A stretch of DNA of 17,061 nt from Peptoniphilus sp. (GTDB lineage Bacteria > Bacillota > Clostridia > Tissierellales > Peptoniphilaceae), in assembly GCA_029983555.1 (NCBI GenBank), contig JASBZH010000033.1:1-17061 (forward strand), written 5' to 3'. The notes beneath the pieces were generated by a model. The model was not told the DNA's origin, did no database searches, and saw only the letters and a program-made list of their open reading frames with translations. Made by a program: the position numbers and the translations under genes. This document shows, piece by piece, positions 7,899 to 14,404 of this stretch. The stretch's first letter is position 1, and the number at the start of each line of letters is the position of its first letter.

Positions 7899-9415
7899 GA
7901 CCTGTAATGTTAATTATTTTGGATGGTCTTGGAATATACAAAGACTACCCAGGCAACGCAGTAAAAATAGCTCATACTCCAACTTTAGATAGACTTTTTG
8001 AAAGTACACCACATACAGAATTAATGGCGAGTGGTGAATTTGTAGGACTTCCAGATGGTCAAATGGGAAACTCTGAAGTTGGACACTTAAATATTGGAGC
8101 TGGAAGAGTTGTATTTCAAAATTTGACTAGAATTACTGCGGCTATTAAAGCTGGAGAATTCGACAAAAATAAAAAGTTTCAAGATGCAATAGAAAATGTA
8201 AAAGTAAATAATTCAAGTATGCATTTAATTGGTCTTGTGTCAAAGGGTGGAGTCCATTCACACATGGAGCATTTAAAAGCTCTTATAAAACTAATGAAAA
8301 AGAATAATGTAAGTAGAGTTTACATTCATGCAATAACCGATGGACGTGACGTTTCACCATATGCTTCAAAGGATGACATAAGTGAACTTGAAGAATTTAT
8401 TAATGAGGTTGGAGCAGGTGAGATTGCCACTATTTCAGGAAGATATTATGCAATGGATAGAGACAACCGCTGGGAAAGAACTGAAAAATACTACAATGAT
8501 ATAATTTCTGATGTAGATTATACTGATAAAAGTGTAGAAGATTATATAAAAAAATCTTATGATGAAGGCATAACTGATGAATTTTTAGAACCGGCGAAGT
8601 TTATTAAAGGCTCCGAGATAAAAGAAAATGATTCAGTCATTCTATTTAACTTTAGACCAGATAGAGTAAGGCAGATTACAAGAGCCTTAGTCGACGATGA
8701 CTTTAGTGGATTTGATAGAGAAAAAATAGATAGACTTAAAGTCATTACTATGACAGAGTATGATTCTACTATAAAAAATGTAGAAATAGCATTTGAAGAT
8801 GAAATTCCTAGTAAAACTTTGGGGGAAGTCTTGGAAGACAATTCTATAAATCAACTTAGAATTGCTGAGACAGAAAAATACGCCCACGTCACATTTTTCT
8901 TTAATGGCGGCCGAGAAGTTCCATTTGAAGGAGAGGACAGAATTTTAGTTCCATCTCCGAAAGTAGCAACTTATGATTTAAAGCCAGAGATGAGTGCTAA
9001 AGAAGTATCTCAAAAAGTAATAGAGCAAATTAAGGACGATAAATATGGATGCATCATCTTAAACTTTGCAAATCCAGATATGGTCGGTCACACTGGGGAT
9101 ATTGATGCAGCAGTAAAAGCAGTTGAGACTGTCGATGAAGAGCTTGGAAAAATTTTAGAAGAGCTTGAAAAGGTAGGTGGGGTTGCTCTTATTACAGCAG
9201 ACCACGGAAACTGCGAGTATATGTTAGATGAAAATGGTAACAAAGTTACAAGCCACAGCACAAATCCAGTACCTTTATTTTTAGTGGGAATGGATGCTGG
9301 ACTTAGAAGCGGCGGAGCACTTTGCGATCTTGCGCCCACAATTTTAGATATTTTAAATATAGATAAGCCTAAAGAGATGACAGGAGAGACATTAATTTCA
9401 AGGAGGACAAAATGA
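7895..9415 (+). CDS. gpmI: Cofactor-independent phosphoglycerate mutase
   Basis: Converts 3- to 2-phosphoglycerate without 2,3-bisphosphoglycerate, using two metal ions (usually manganese) in an alkaline-phosphatase-like fold. The 506 aa match the family. Seen: the first metal aspartate in LIILDGLG (D10), the phosphoserine nucleophile S60 in QMGNSEVGHLN, HAITDGRDVSP, GRYYAMDRDNRWERT, the NFRPDR arginines, and late metal ligands in NPDMVGHTG, TADHGNCE and TSHSTNPVP. The ATG overlaps the tpiA stop (ATGA), and AAGGAG lies just upstream. The stop overlaps eno in the same way. The metal dependence suggests sensitivity to manganese and pH, as known for GpmI in other Gram-positives. Confidence 0.98.
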   Translation: MRPVMLIILDGLGIYKDYPGNAVKIAHTPTLDRLFESTPHTELMASGEFVGLPDGQMGNSEVGHLNIGAGRVVFQNLTRITAAIKAGEFDKNKKFQDAIENVKVNNSSMHLIGLVSKGGVHSHMEHLKALIKLMKKNNVSRVYIHAITDGRDVSPYASKDDISELEEFINEVGAGEIATISGRYYAMDRDNRWERTEKYYNDIISDVDYTDKSVEDYIKKSYDEGITDEFLEPAKFIKGSEIKENDSVILFNFRPDRVRQITRALVDDDFSGFDREKIDRLKVITMTEYDSTIKNVEIAFEDEIPSKTLGEVLEDNSINQLRIAETEKYAHVTFFFNGGREVPFEGEDRILVPSPKVATYDLKPEMSAKEVSQKVIEQIKDDKYGCIILNFANPDMVGHTGDIDAAVKAVETVDEELGKILEELEKVGGVALITADHGNCEYMLDENGNKVTSHSTNPVPLFLVGMDAGLRSGGALCDLAPTILDILNIDKPKEMTGETLISRRTK

Positions 9416-10698
9416 GTTTAATTGATTACGTATATGCGAGAGAAGTTCTAGATTCTAGAGGAAATCCAACAGTTGAAGTAGAAATTGGAACACAAAATGG
9501 CGGATTTGGAAGAGCAATTGTTCCAAGTGGCGCTTCAACTGGAATTCATGAGGCATGTGAACTTCGCGATGGCGAAAAAAGATACGGCGGCAAAGGTGTA
9601 GAAAAAGCTGTCGAAAATGTAAATCAAAAAATTGCAGTAGAACTTGTAGCTTATGACTGCTTTGATCAAGTTGGAATAGATGAAATGTTAATTGCACTTG
9701 ACGGATCCGAAAATAAAACTGAACTTGGAGCAAATGCGATTCTAGGAGTTTCAATTGCCGTTGCAAGAGCTGCAGCAAATGAACTTGGACTTCCACTTTA
9801 TCAATACATTGGAGGTGTCAATGCAAAGACTCTTCCAGTTCCAATGATGAATATTATTAATGGTGGAGAACACGCAGATAACAACGTCGATATACAAGAG
9901 TTTATGATAATGCCCGTTGGAGCAGAAAGCTTTAAAGAGGCACTTAGAATGGGCGCAGAAGTTTATCACGCTCTAAAAAAAGTTCTAAAAGATAAGGGGC
10001 TTTCAACTGGAGTTGGCGACGAAGGTGGATTTGCACCAAATCTTGAATCAAACAAAAAAGCCTTTGACTGCATAATAGAAGCAATTGAAAAGGCAGGATT
10101 TAAACCTGGAGAAGATGTAATCCTTGCAATTGACGCGGCAGCTTCAGAATTTTATGACAAAGATAAAAATAAATATGTCTTAGCTGGCGAAGGAAAAGAA
10201 ATGACATCTGAAGAACTTTCTAAATTTTATGAAGAACTAATAGATGAATATCCAATTTATTCAATAGAAGATGGACTTCACGAAGACGATTGGGAAGGAT
10301 GGAAACATTTAAAAGAATTAATTGGAGACAGAGTTCAATTAGTTGGAGATGACCTATTTGTTACAAATACAAAGAGACTTCAAAAGGGAATCGACGAAGA
10401 AGCTGCAAATTCAATTTTGATCAAGTTAAATCAAATTGGAACAATAACAGAAACTCTAGATGCAATTGAACTTGCAAAAAGACACAATATAACTTCTATA
10501 ATTTCTCACAGATCTGGAGAAAGCGAAGATTCAACTATAGCAGATTTTGCAGTCGCAACAAACGCTGGATTTATCAAGACTGGAGCGCCAGCAAGAAGTG
10601 AAAGAATTGCAAAATATAACGAACTTCTTAGAATAGAAGATGAGATGGATGGTCTTTCTAATTATCCAGGAATGGGCGCATTCTTTAATTTAAAATAA
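9412..10698 (+). CDS. eno: Enolase
   Basis: Dehydrates 2-phosphoglycerate to phosphoenolpyruvate with two magnesium ions. The 428 aa cover the full family. Visible motifs: SGASTGIHEACELRD loop, GGEHADNNVDIQEFMIMP, E204 in GVGDEGGFAPN (general acid), metal ligands in AIDAAASE, YSIEDGL and VGDDLFVTN, catalytic K338 in LIKLNQIGTITET, and the SHRSGESED signature. The start overlaps gpmI by 4 nt behind AGGAGG. The stop TAA shares its last A with the ATG of the next gene. Enolases can also act on the cell surface or in the RNA degradosome; nothing here speaks to that. Confidence 0.98.
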   Translation: MSLIDYVYAREVLDSRGNPTVEVEIGTQNGGFGRAIVPSGASTGIHEACELRDGEKRYGGKGVEKAVENVNQKIAVELVAYDCFDQVGIDEMLIALDGSENKTELGANAILGVSIAVARAAANELGLPLYQYIGGVNAKTLPVPMMNIINGGEHADNNVDIQEFMIMPVGAESFKEALRMGAEVYHALKKVLKDKGLSTGVGDEGGFAPNLESNKKAFDCIIEAIEKAGFKPGEDVILAIDAAASEFYDKDKNKYVLAGEGKEMTSEELSKFYEELIDEYPIYSIEDGLHEDDWEGWKHLKELIGDRVQLVGDDLFVTNTKRLQKGIDEEAANSILIKLNQIGTITETLDAIELAKRHNITSIISHRSGESEDSTIADFAVATNAGFIKTGAPARSERIAKYNELLRIEDEMDGLSNYPGMGAFFNLK

Positions 10699-11135
10699 TG
10701 AGAATTTACTTTATAAGACATGGCGAGGCGGAAGTTTTTGCAGAAAGTGACTTCAAAAGAGAACTTACGGCAGCTGGAAGAATAAAACTTCACAAAACTT
10801 TTTCTGCTTTTGCCAAAAGCATTTCAAATCTAGAAAACTATAAGCTTTATTCATCGCCCCTAGTTAGGGCTCAGCAAACTGCAGAAATTTTGGCACATTA
10901 TTTAGAAAAGGATGTTGAAACAAAACAGTATCTTGCGGGAGCACATTTAAGTGAAATTTTAGAAAACTTAGATGAAGATGAAAATTATATCTTTATAAGT
11001 CACGAACCGTTCATATCAATGTGGATTAAAGAATTAACTGGCGAGAATTTAATAGTTTCAAGAGGCAGTATAAACTTAGTTGAACTTGATTTAAAAAAGA
11101 GAAAAGGAAGACTTTTTAAAAACCTAACAAATTAA
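10698..11135 (+). CDS. SixA-like histidine phosphatase
   Basis: A 145-aa protein of the histidine phosphatase (phosphoglycerate-mutase-like) superfamily, in the size range of SixA, which removes phosphate from phosphohistidine in proteins. Seen: the nucleophile motif IRHGEA (R7, H8), ELTAAGR near 24-30, SSPLVRAQQTAEIL, and the second catalytic histidine H102 in SHEPFI. The ATG overlaps the enolase stop by one base, so it is almost certainly translated with eno. Being next to the gene that makes phosphoenolpyruvate suggests a target in the phosphotransferase system, by analogy with SixA acting on NPr in E. coli; this is inference. It could instead act on small phosphoesters. Confidence 0.8.
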   Translation: MRIYFIRHGEAEVFAESDFKRELTAAGRIKLHKTFSAFAKSISNLENYKLYSSPLVRAQQTAEILAHYLEKDVETKQYLAGAHLSEILENLDEDENYIFISHEPFISMWIKELTGENLIVSRGSINLVELDLKKRKGRLFKNLTN

Positions 11136-11168
11136 AATAACTACCAGGTTTTAATTAAAGGAGAAAAT

Positions 11169-11678
11169 ATGAACAAAAAATTAATAACAGTTGCACTTGC
11201 AGCATCACTTTCAATTGCCTTAGTTGGTTGTGCATCATCAAATGACAAAAAAGTTAACCAAAATGCAGAAAATAAAACAAAAACAGAGATAGAGACTAAT
11301 AACAAAGAAACTTCAAATGAAGAAGCATCTGGAATTAATGAGCTTAATGATGGAGTTTATACAGGGAAGTCTTCAGAAGATGATTATGGCGCAACCATTC
11401 TAGTAACAGTTACTTTAGCTGATGGAAAAATATCCGATACAGAAGTTAAAAACTTAAATGCAGACGGATCAGAAAAAGATGAAACGTATGGCGAAGAAGC
11501 AGGAGATGAGGGACACAAAATTGCTCAAGACACATTAAAAGCTTCTCAAGAATATGGAAAAGAACTTAAAGAAAAGGGTTCTGTTGAAGAAGTAGAAGCA
11601 ATTACTGGAGCAACACAAAGTTACAATCAATTTGTAGAAGCGGCAAATAGCGCCCTAAATCAAGCAAAACGAGACTAA
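11169..11678 (+). CDS. FMN-binding domain lipoprotein
   Basis: A 169-aa exported lipoprotein. The signal peptide ends in a lipobox LVGC with lipid-attachment Cys21. A polar Lys/Glu/Asn linker (about 25-55) leads to an FMN-binding domain (about 60-165) starting DGVYTGKSSEDDYGATI. Near the end is ITGATQSYN: GAT with T149 fits the threonine to which ApbE-type transferases attach FMN covalently, although the usual Asp just upstream is Glu143. Such proteins carry electrons outside the membrane, as in flavin-based extracellular electron transfer (PplA-like) or Rnf/fumarate-reductase-like systems. It lies 33 nt after the phosphatase gene behind AAAGGAGA and before the operon terminator, so it is probably part of the same transcript. 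The partner system is not in the window. Confidence 0.85.
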   Translation: MNKKLITVALAASLSIALVGCASSNDKKVNQNAENKTKTEIETNNKETSNEEASGINELNDGVYTGKSSEDDYGATILVTVTLADGKISDTEVKNLNADGSEKDETYGEEAGDEGHKIAQDTLKASQEYGKELKEKGSVEEVEAITGATQSYNQFVEAANSALNQAKRD

Positions 11679-11722
11679 ATTTAATAATAAGTATTTAAAA
11701 ATTTTATAAATATTTAAAAGTT

Positions 11723-11757
11723 AAAGAGCGACCTCATTAGTAGAGATCGCTCTTTAA
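11723..11757 (+). terminator. Terminator of the glycolysis operon
   Basis: Stem AAAGAGCGA (11723-11731) / TCGCTCTTT (11747-11755), one mismatch, then CTC/GAG with a 7-nt loop. The T-run is short, since it comes from the stem end. It lies 44 nt after the lipoprotein stop. Confidence 0.75.
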
Positions 11758-11778
11758 TTAATGACTTTAGTCAGTTGA

Positions 11779-11830
11779 GTTCGCTTGCGAACGAAACATT
11801 AAACTACCTGCAATGCTGATAGGCATTTTT
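11779..11830 (+). promoter_or_regulatory. IS200 left-end hairpin and internal terminator
   Basis: Two structures: GTTCGC-TT-GCGAAC at 11779-11792, which fits the hairpin recognised by TnpA, and AATGC (11812-11816) / GCATT (11823-11827) followed by TTT. The second resembles the terminator that IS200 elements carry to block transcription entering from outside. A TATAAT at 11858-11863 may be the weak transposase promoter. Confidence 0.5.
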
Positions 11831-11899
11831 AGATTATACCAAAAAATCACCAAGTATTATAATAGAATTGTTCAGACCTAATAAATAAGAGGTGATTTT

Positions 11900-12360
11900 A
11901 TGGCTAATAAAACTAATTCATTATCTCACACAAAATGGATGTGCAAATATCATGTATTTTTAACATCAAAGTATAGACAAAAAGTGATATTTCATCAATA
12001 CAGAGAAAGTCTCATAGAAATATTTAGGTTACTATGTAAATATAAAGGTGTAGAAATAATAGAAGGACATATGATACCAGACCATGTGCATATACTGATG
12101 AGTATACCACCAAAAATATCTGTATCAAGTTTCATGGGATATTTAAAAGGTAAAAGCACATTAATGATGTTTGATGGTCACGCAAATTTAAAATATAAAT
12201 TTGGGAATCGTCACTTTTGGGCAGAAGGATACTATGTGAGTACAGTGGGGTTAAATGAAAAGACAATAGCAAAACATATAAGAGAGAAGAACAACATGAC
12301 ATTGCACTAGATAAATTGAATGTAAAAGAGTATAAAGATAATTCAGAAATTAAAATGTAA
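11900..12360 (+). pseudogene. tnpA: IS200/IS605 TnpA transposase, frameshifted and lacking the catalytic Tyr
   Basis: Y1 HUH transposase that would cut and join single-stranded element ends. The start is ATG 11900 behind AGAGGTGA. Family parts are clear: HTKWMCKYHVFLTSKYR at the N-terminus, metal-binding HUH pair H62 and H64 in PDHVHILMSI, and NRHFWAEGYYVSTVG near 110-118. The open frame stops at 12310 after 136 aa, short of the usual 150 or so. The missing tail, EEQHDIALDKLNVKEYKDN, reads in another frame up to the stop at 12358-12360, so a single-base shift near 12285 broke the gene. In addition, the segment TIAKHIRE has His126 where relatives have the catalytic tyrosine (TIxKYIxxQ). Either change should abolish transposition. 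That this His is the catalytic position rests on family memory. Confidence 0.85.
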
Positions 12361-12365
12361 ATAGA

Positions 12366-12488
12366 AGCCCTTTGAGGGCTAGGCTAAAGTGGCAAAAACA
12401 GTTAGCTTTAAACAGAGTGAAAACCAGAGCCTTGAGACTCTGGTTGGTATCACTTGGACTTATAGCCCTTTAACAAACGACACGTTTG
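12366..12488. repeat. IS200 right-end hairpin cluster
   Basis: Just after the transposase frame come stacked inverted repeats: AGCCCT-TTG-AGGGCT (12366-12380); GCTAA/TTAGC around 12383-12406; AACCAGAG (12422-12429) / CTCTGGTT (12438-12445) inside an outer AGTGA (12416-12420) / TCACT (12450-12454); and CAAACG-ACA-CGTTTG (12474-12488). One or more should be the right-end cleavage hairpin. The others could be terminators or an RNA structure. Confidence 0.55.
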
Positions 12489-12894
12489 ATAGGTAATCAT
12501 GATTTAGTATAGATTTATACCTGTTGATTATTAGATATTTTTATTTGACTTTATACATATTTAGAAACAGTTTAAATAAGTATAATTTAGTGGATTAAAA
12601 CAATTAAATAAAGTTCTATTATTTACAAATGAAAGTATAAGTTTTTAACGATTATAAATTGAATAGTTAATTTGATAGCAACAGTCCTAGATTCAATCGT
12701 AAATTTTATATTTAATTTTAAAATTTGAATATAAAATGCATGAATTTACAATATTATTGAACAGTAATAAACTTATTTTGAAAAATACTGAATATTAATA
12801 ACATGATAAAATATTTGTTTGATGTTTTTTGCAAAAATAAATTTTTGTTAAAGATAATAAGATAGTATATTATTGTTTTTAAATGATAGAATGG
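12489..12894. other. AT-rich stretch without a recognisable gene
   Basis: About 400 bp, very AT-rich, with stops in all forward frames and only tiny open stretches, such as 20 codons after the ATG near 12737. The one clear structure is an AT inverted repeat, ATTTTATATT (12703-12712) / AATATAAAAT (12728-12737). I see no RNA gene, repeat copy or recognisable coding remnant. Confidence 0.5.
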
Positions 12895-12922
12895 TTGACT
12901 TATTTAATTAGCATGATATAAT
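12895..12922 (+). promoter_or_regulatory. Consensus-like promoter of the peptide-maturation locus
   Basis: TTGACT (12895-12900), a 16-nt spacer and a perfect TATAAT (12917-12922). This is the best -35/-10 pair in the right half of the window. It reads toward the two pseudogenes and the radical SAM gene, yet no intact gene starts for nearly 1.5 kb downstream. It probably once drove the whole locus, including any precursor peptide gene. Confidence 0.65.
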
Positions 12923-12992
12923 GGCGCTGCAATAAGATATAAGGTAATTTTGTTACAATATATTGTAAGTATAAAGAAGGTGATGTTCATCG

Positions 12993-13048
12993 TTCAAACA
13001 TAGTGGGATATCTCAATCGTATTAAAATAATGTGTGGTTATGTTTGAA
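12993..13048 (+). promoter_or_regulatory. 10-bp inverted repeat in the leader of the decayed locus
   Basis: TTCAAACATA (12993-13002) and TATGTTTGAA (13039-13048) are perfect inverted copies about 65 nt after the likely transcription start, with a 36-nt loop. It may be a leader hairpin or an operator. A 34-codon open stretch (12943-13047) with two Cys codons but no good start codon overlaps it and may be a remnant of a small gene. Confidence 0.4.
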
Positions 13049-13060
13049 GAAGGATTTTTA

Positions 13061-13574
13061 CTGAAAAAACGATCTAATGTATTGATAATAATGGAATTAA
13101 TAACGTTATCTTAAATTAGTGTTTTTGATTCTAGTGATTATAATGATTTACTATGAATTATAGAAAGATGAGGAAAAGTTTATGAAATCTATAACCAACC
13201 TATCTAGAAAATTTATGATTGGAAAGATTGTGCTTTAAAATCTATTTTATATTCAAATTATAGAGTTTTGGAAAGTGATGTTGTCTTATGTATTGATACA
13301 AGTCATAGAAATGGTGGAGAACAATTTACATCAAGATATGTAAGAGCAACATTTCCATATTTTACTGCTCTTGCTAAAATTTGAAGTAAAGATAAAAGAT
13401 AACAGATGGTATAGGGAATCGAATGAGGATATACTACTTATACTGGTTCTTATTTATGAGTTTATATTGAAAATACATATTTTGACAGGATGTTCTAATA
13501 ATATAACAGCACATATAAATGGGAATATGGAGAATCAGACAGTGGCAATTCTTTCTGATTTTCAATTAAAATAA
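13061..13574 (+). pseudogene. Decayed gene X upstream of the radical SAM gene
   Basis: Behind a GAAGAAGGA ribosome site (13047-13055), the frame from CTG 13061 (perhaps a former TTG or ATG) reads LKKRSNVLIIMELITLS. It then runs through several stops but stays protein-like, for example KIYDWKDCALKSILYSNYR and LESDVVLCIDTSHRNGGEQ. At about 13380 the coding sense moves to another frame (FEVKIKDNRWYRESNED) and ends in AILSDFQLK at the TAA 13572-13574. A 67-codon open frame there (13371-13574) is probably only the undamaged tail. I do not recognise the family. The LESDVVLCIDT strand-like segment faintly recalls the TIGR04066-type proteins of Cys-rich peptide loci, but this is memory-level only. 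Confidence 0.55.
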
Positions 13575-13583
13575 AAAGGAGTA

Positions 13584-14245
13584 ATGAGGTTGAGAGGTGA
13601 AGACGATTACATAGCGTATATAAATAGTATTAAATGGTTTAGAGGTTTAGATCACACTATAGGACTGTATTTTTAAATGAAGAGCTTAAAAATGTAGACT
13701 TGGGTAATTCAGGATGTCATAGAAGTGTACTTTTATATTCGTACTAATTGTAGTTATTATACATATAAGAAATTACAATTAAATTATGTTGGTAATTATA
13801 AGTATGACAATAAATTTTTTAGAAGATTTTGCTGATAATTTAAACTCTATTAAAAACAGTAGAGAAATCTAACAAACAAGTGCACAAATTAACTTTATTA
13901 AAGAGTGTTGTAATAGATTATTCATTTTCAAAGTTATTTAGTGATGATATTCAAAATAGGAAGAAGTTTATAAAAAAATTTTGAACTAAATTCAATTAAT
14001 AAACCCATTATAATTATAATAGGAAGTGATTATAAAGATATACATGAGATAGGATAAGTTATTAATTTTGGTGAACCTGGTTCATTTTGTCTTATAAAAT
14101 ATTAGAATTTTATAAACTGGGAATAGGTGTTATTTCAGATAATGTATATTATATGTAAACAGTATTTGATAAATATGATTTAGAAGATTTTGCTGATGTT
14201 TATGCGTTGCCAACAGATTTAATAGAATGTAATAATGATTTTTAA
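13584..14245 (+). pseudogene. Decayed gene Y upstream of the radical SAM gene
   Basis: AAGGAG (13576-13581) precedes ATG 13584 and an in-frame TTG 13590; the frame reads MRLRGEDDYIAYINSIKW and stops after 30 codons. Moving between frames recovers a continuous protein-like text to 14245: VFLNEELKNVDLGNSGCHRS, YIRTNCSYYTYKKLQLNYVG, LEDFADNLNSIK, SNKQVHKLTLLKSVVIDYSF, INKPIIIIIGSDYKDIHEIG, stop, VINFGEPGSFCLIK, LEFYKLGIGVISDNVYY, stop, FDKYDLEDFADVYALPTD and LIECNNDF. That needs about five frameshifts and at least two stops over some 210 codons. I cannot name the family. Its position, set between gene X and the maturase as a would-be operon member, suggests an accessory protein of peptide maturation. 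Confidence 0.6.
13819..14197 (+). repeat. 18-bp direct repeat inside decayed gene Y
   Basis: TTAGAAGATTTTGCTGAT occurs at 13819-13836 and 14180-14197. Both copies read LEDFAD in the protein-like frame. It may mark an internal duplication in the original protein, or two related short genes now run together. Confidence 0.7.
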
Positions 14246-14404
14246 TACGTAATGTAATTAGTGTTTAATATATGTTATTAAGCAATATGTATTACTAAGT
14301 ATTTATAAAATAAATAATATATTTAAAACTTTAATATATGTATTTTTGCCTTGTGATTATTTGAAAATAAATGATAATGATGTGAACATAGTGGGAGGTC
14401 TATT
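14246..14404 (+). promoter_or_regulatory. AT-rich leader with a possible weak promoter for the radical SAM gene
   Basis: No gene is seen between pseudogene Y and the maturase. TTGTGA (14351-14356), a 16-nt spacer and GATAAT (14373-14378) could be a weak promoter close to the start. GGGAGG (14393-14398), 6 nt before GTG 14405, is a strong ribosome site and fixes the start. No Cys-rich small open frame is visible here. Confidence 0.35.

Larger units (their letters stand above)
11770..12490 (+). mobile_element. IS200/IS605-family insertion sequence, degenerate
   Basis: One small Y1-type transposase is flanked by subterminal hairpins rather than terminal inverted repeats, the layout of IS200/IS605 elements, which move as single strands. 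The left hairpin is GTTCGC/GCGAAC (11779-11792). A right-end candidate is CAAACG/CGTTTG (12474-12488). No tnpB is present. The exact ends cannot be fixed without a second copy. The coordinates cover the outermost hairpins. Confidence 0.65.

Noticed and set aside
2632..11158. Shared AAAATAACTRCCAGG word at about 2629 and 11132
   Set aside because: The words are only about 15 bp long, one base different, in unrelated settings (before the SLH promoter and before the lipoprotein ribosome site). I could not tie them to a function.
12040..12360. Programmed frameshift making a full TnpA
   Set aside because: No clear slippery heptamer with a stimulating structure at 12280-12290, and the catalytic Tyr is also replaced, so plain decay is simpler.
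13371..13574. 67-codon open frame as an independent small gene
   Set aside because: It starts with TTG without a ribosome site, its front overlaps the protein-like text of gene X in another frame, and its end carries the natural stop before the next ribosome site. It fits better as the tail of a decayed gene.
13584..13676. 30-codon peptide (MRLRGEDDYIAYINSIKWFR...) as a RiPP precursor with a Lys-Trp motif
   Set aside because: It has a good ribosome site, but the coding text continues in other frames after its stop, so it is probably the start of decayed gene Y. It has no Cys for a SPASM thioether enzyme. A streptide-like KxxxW spacing is also absent.
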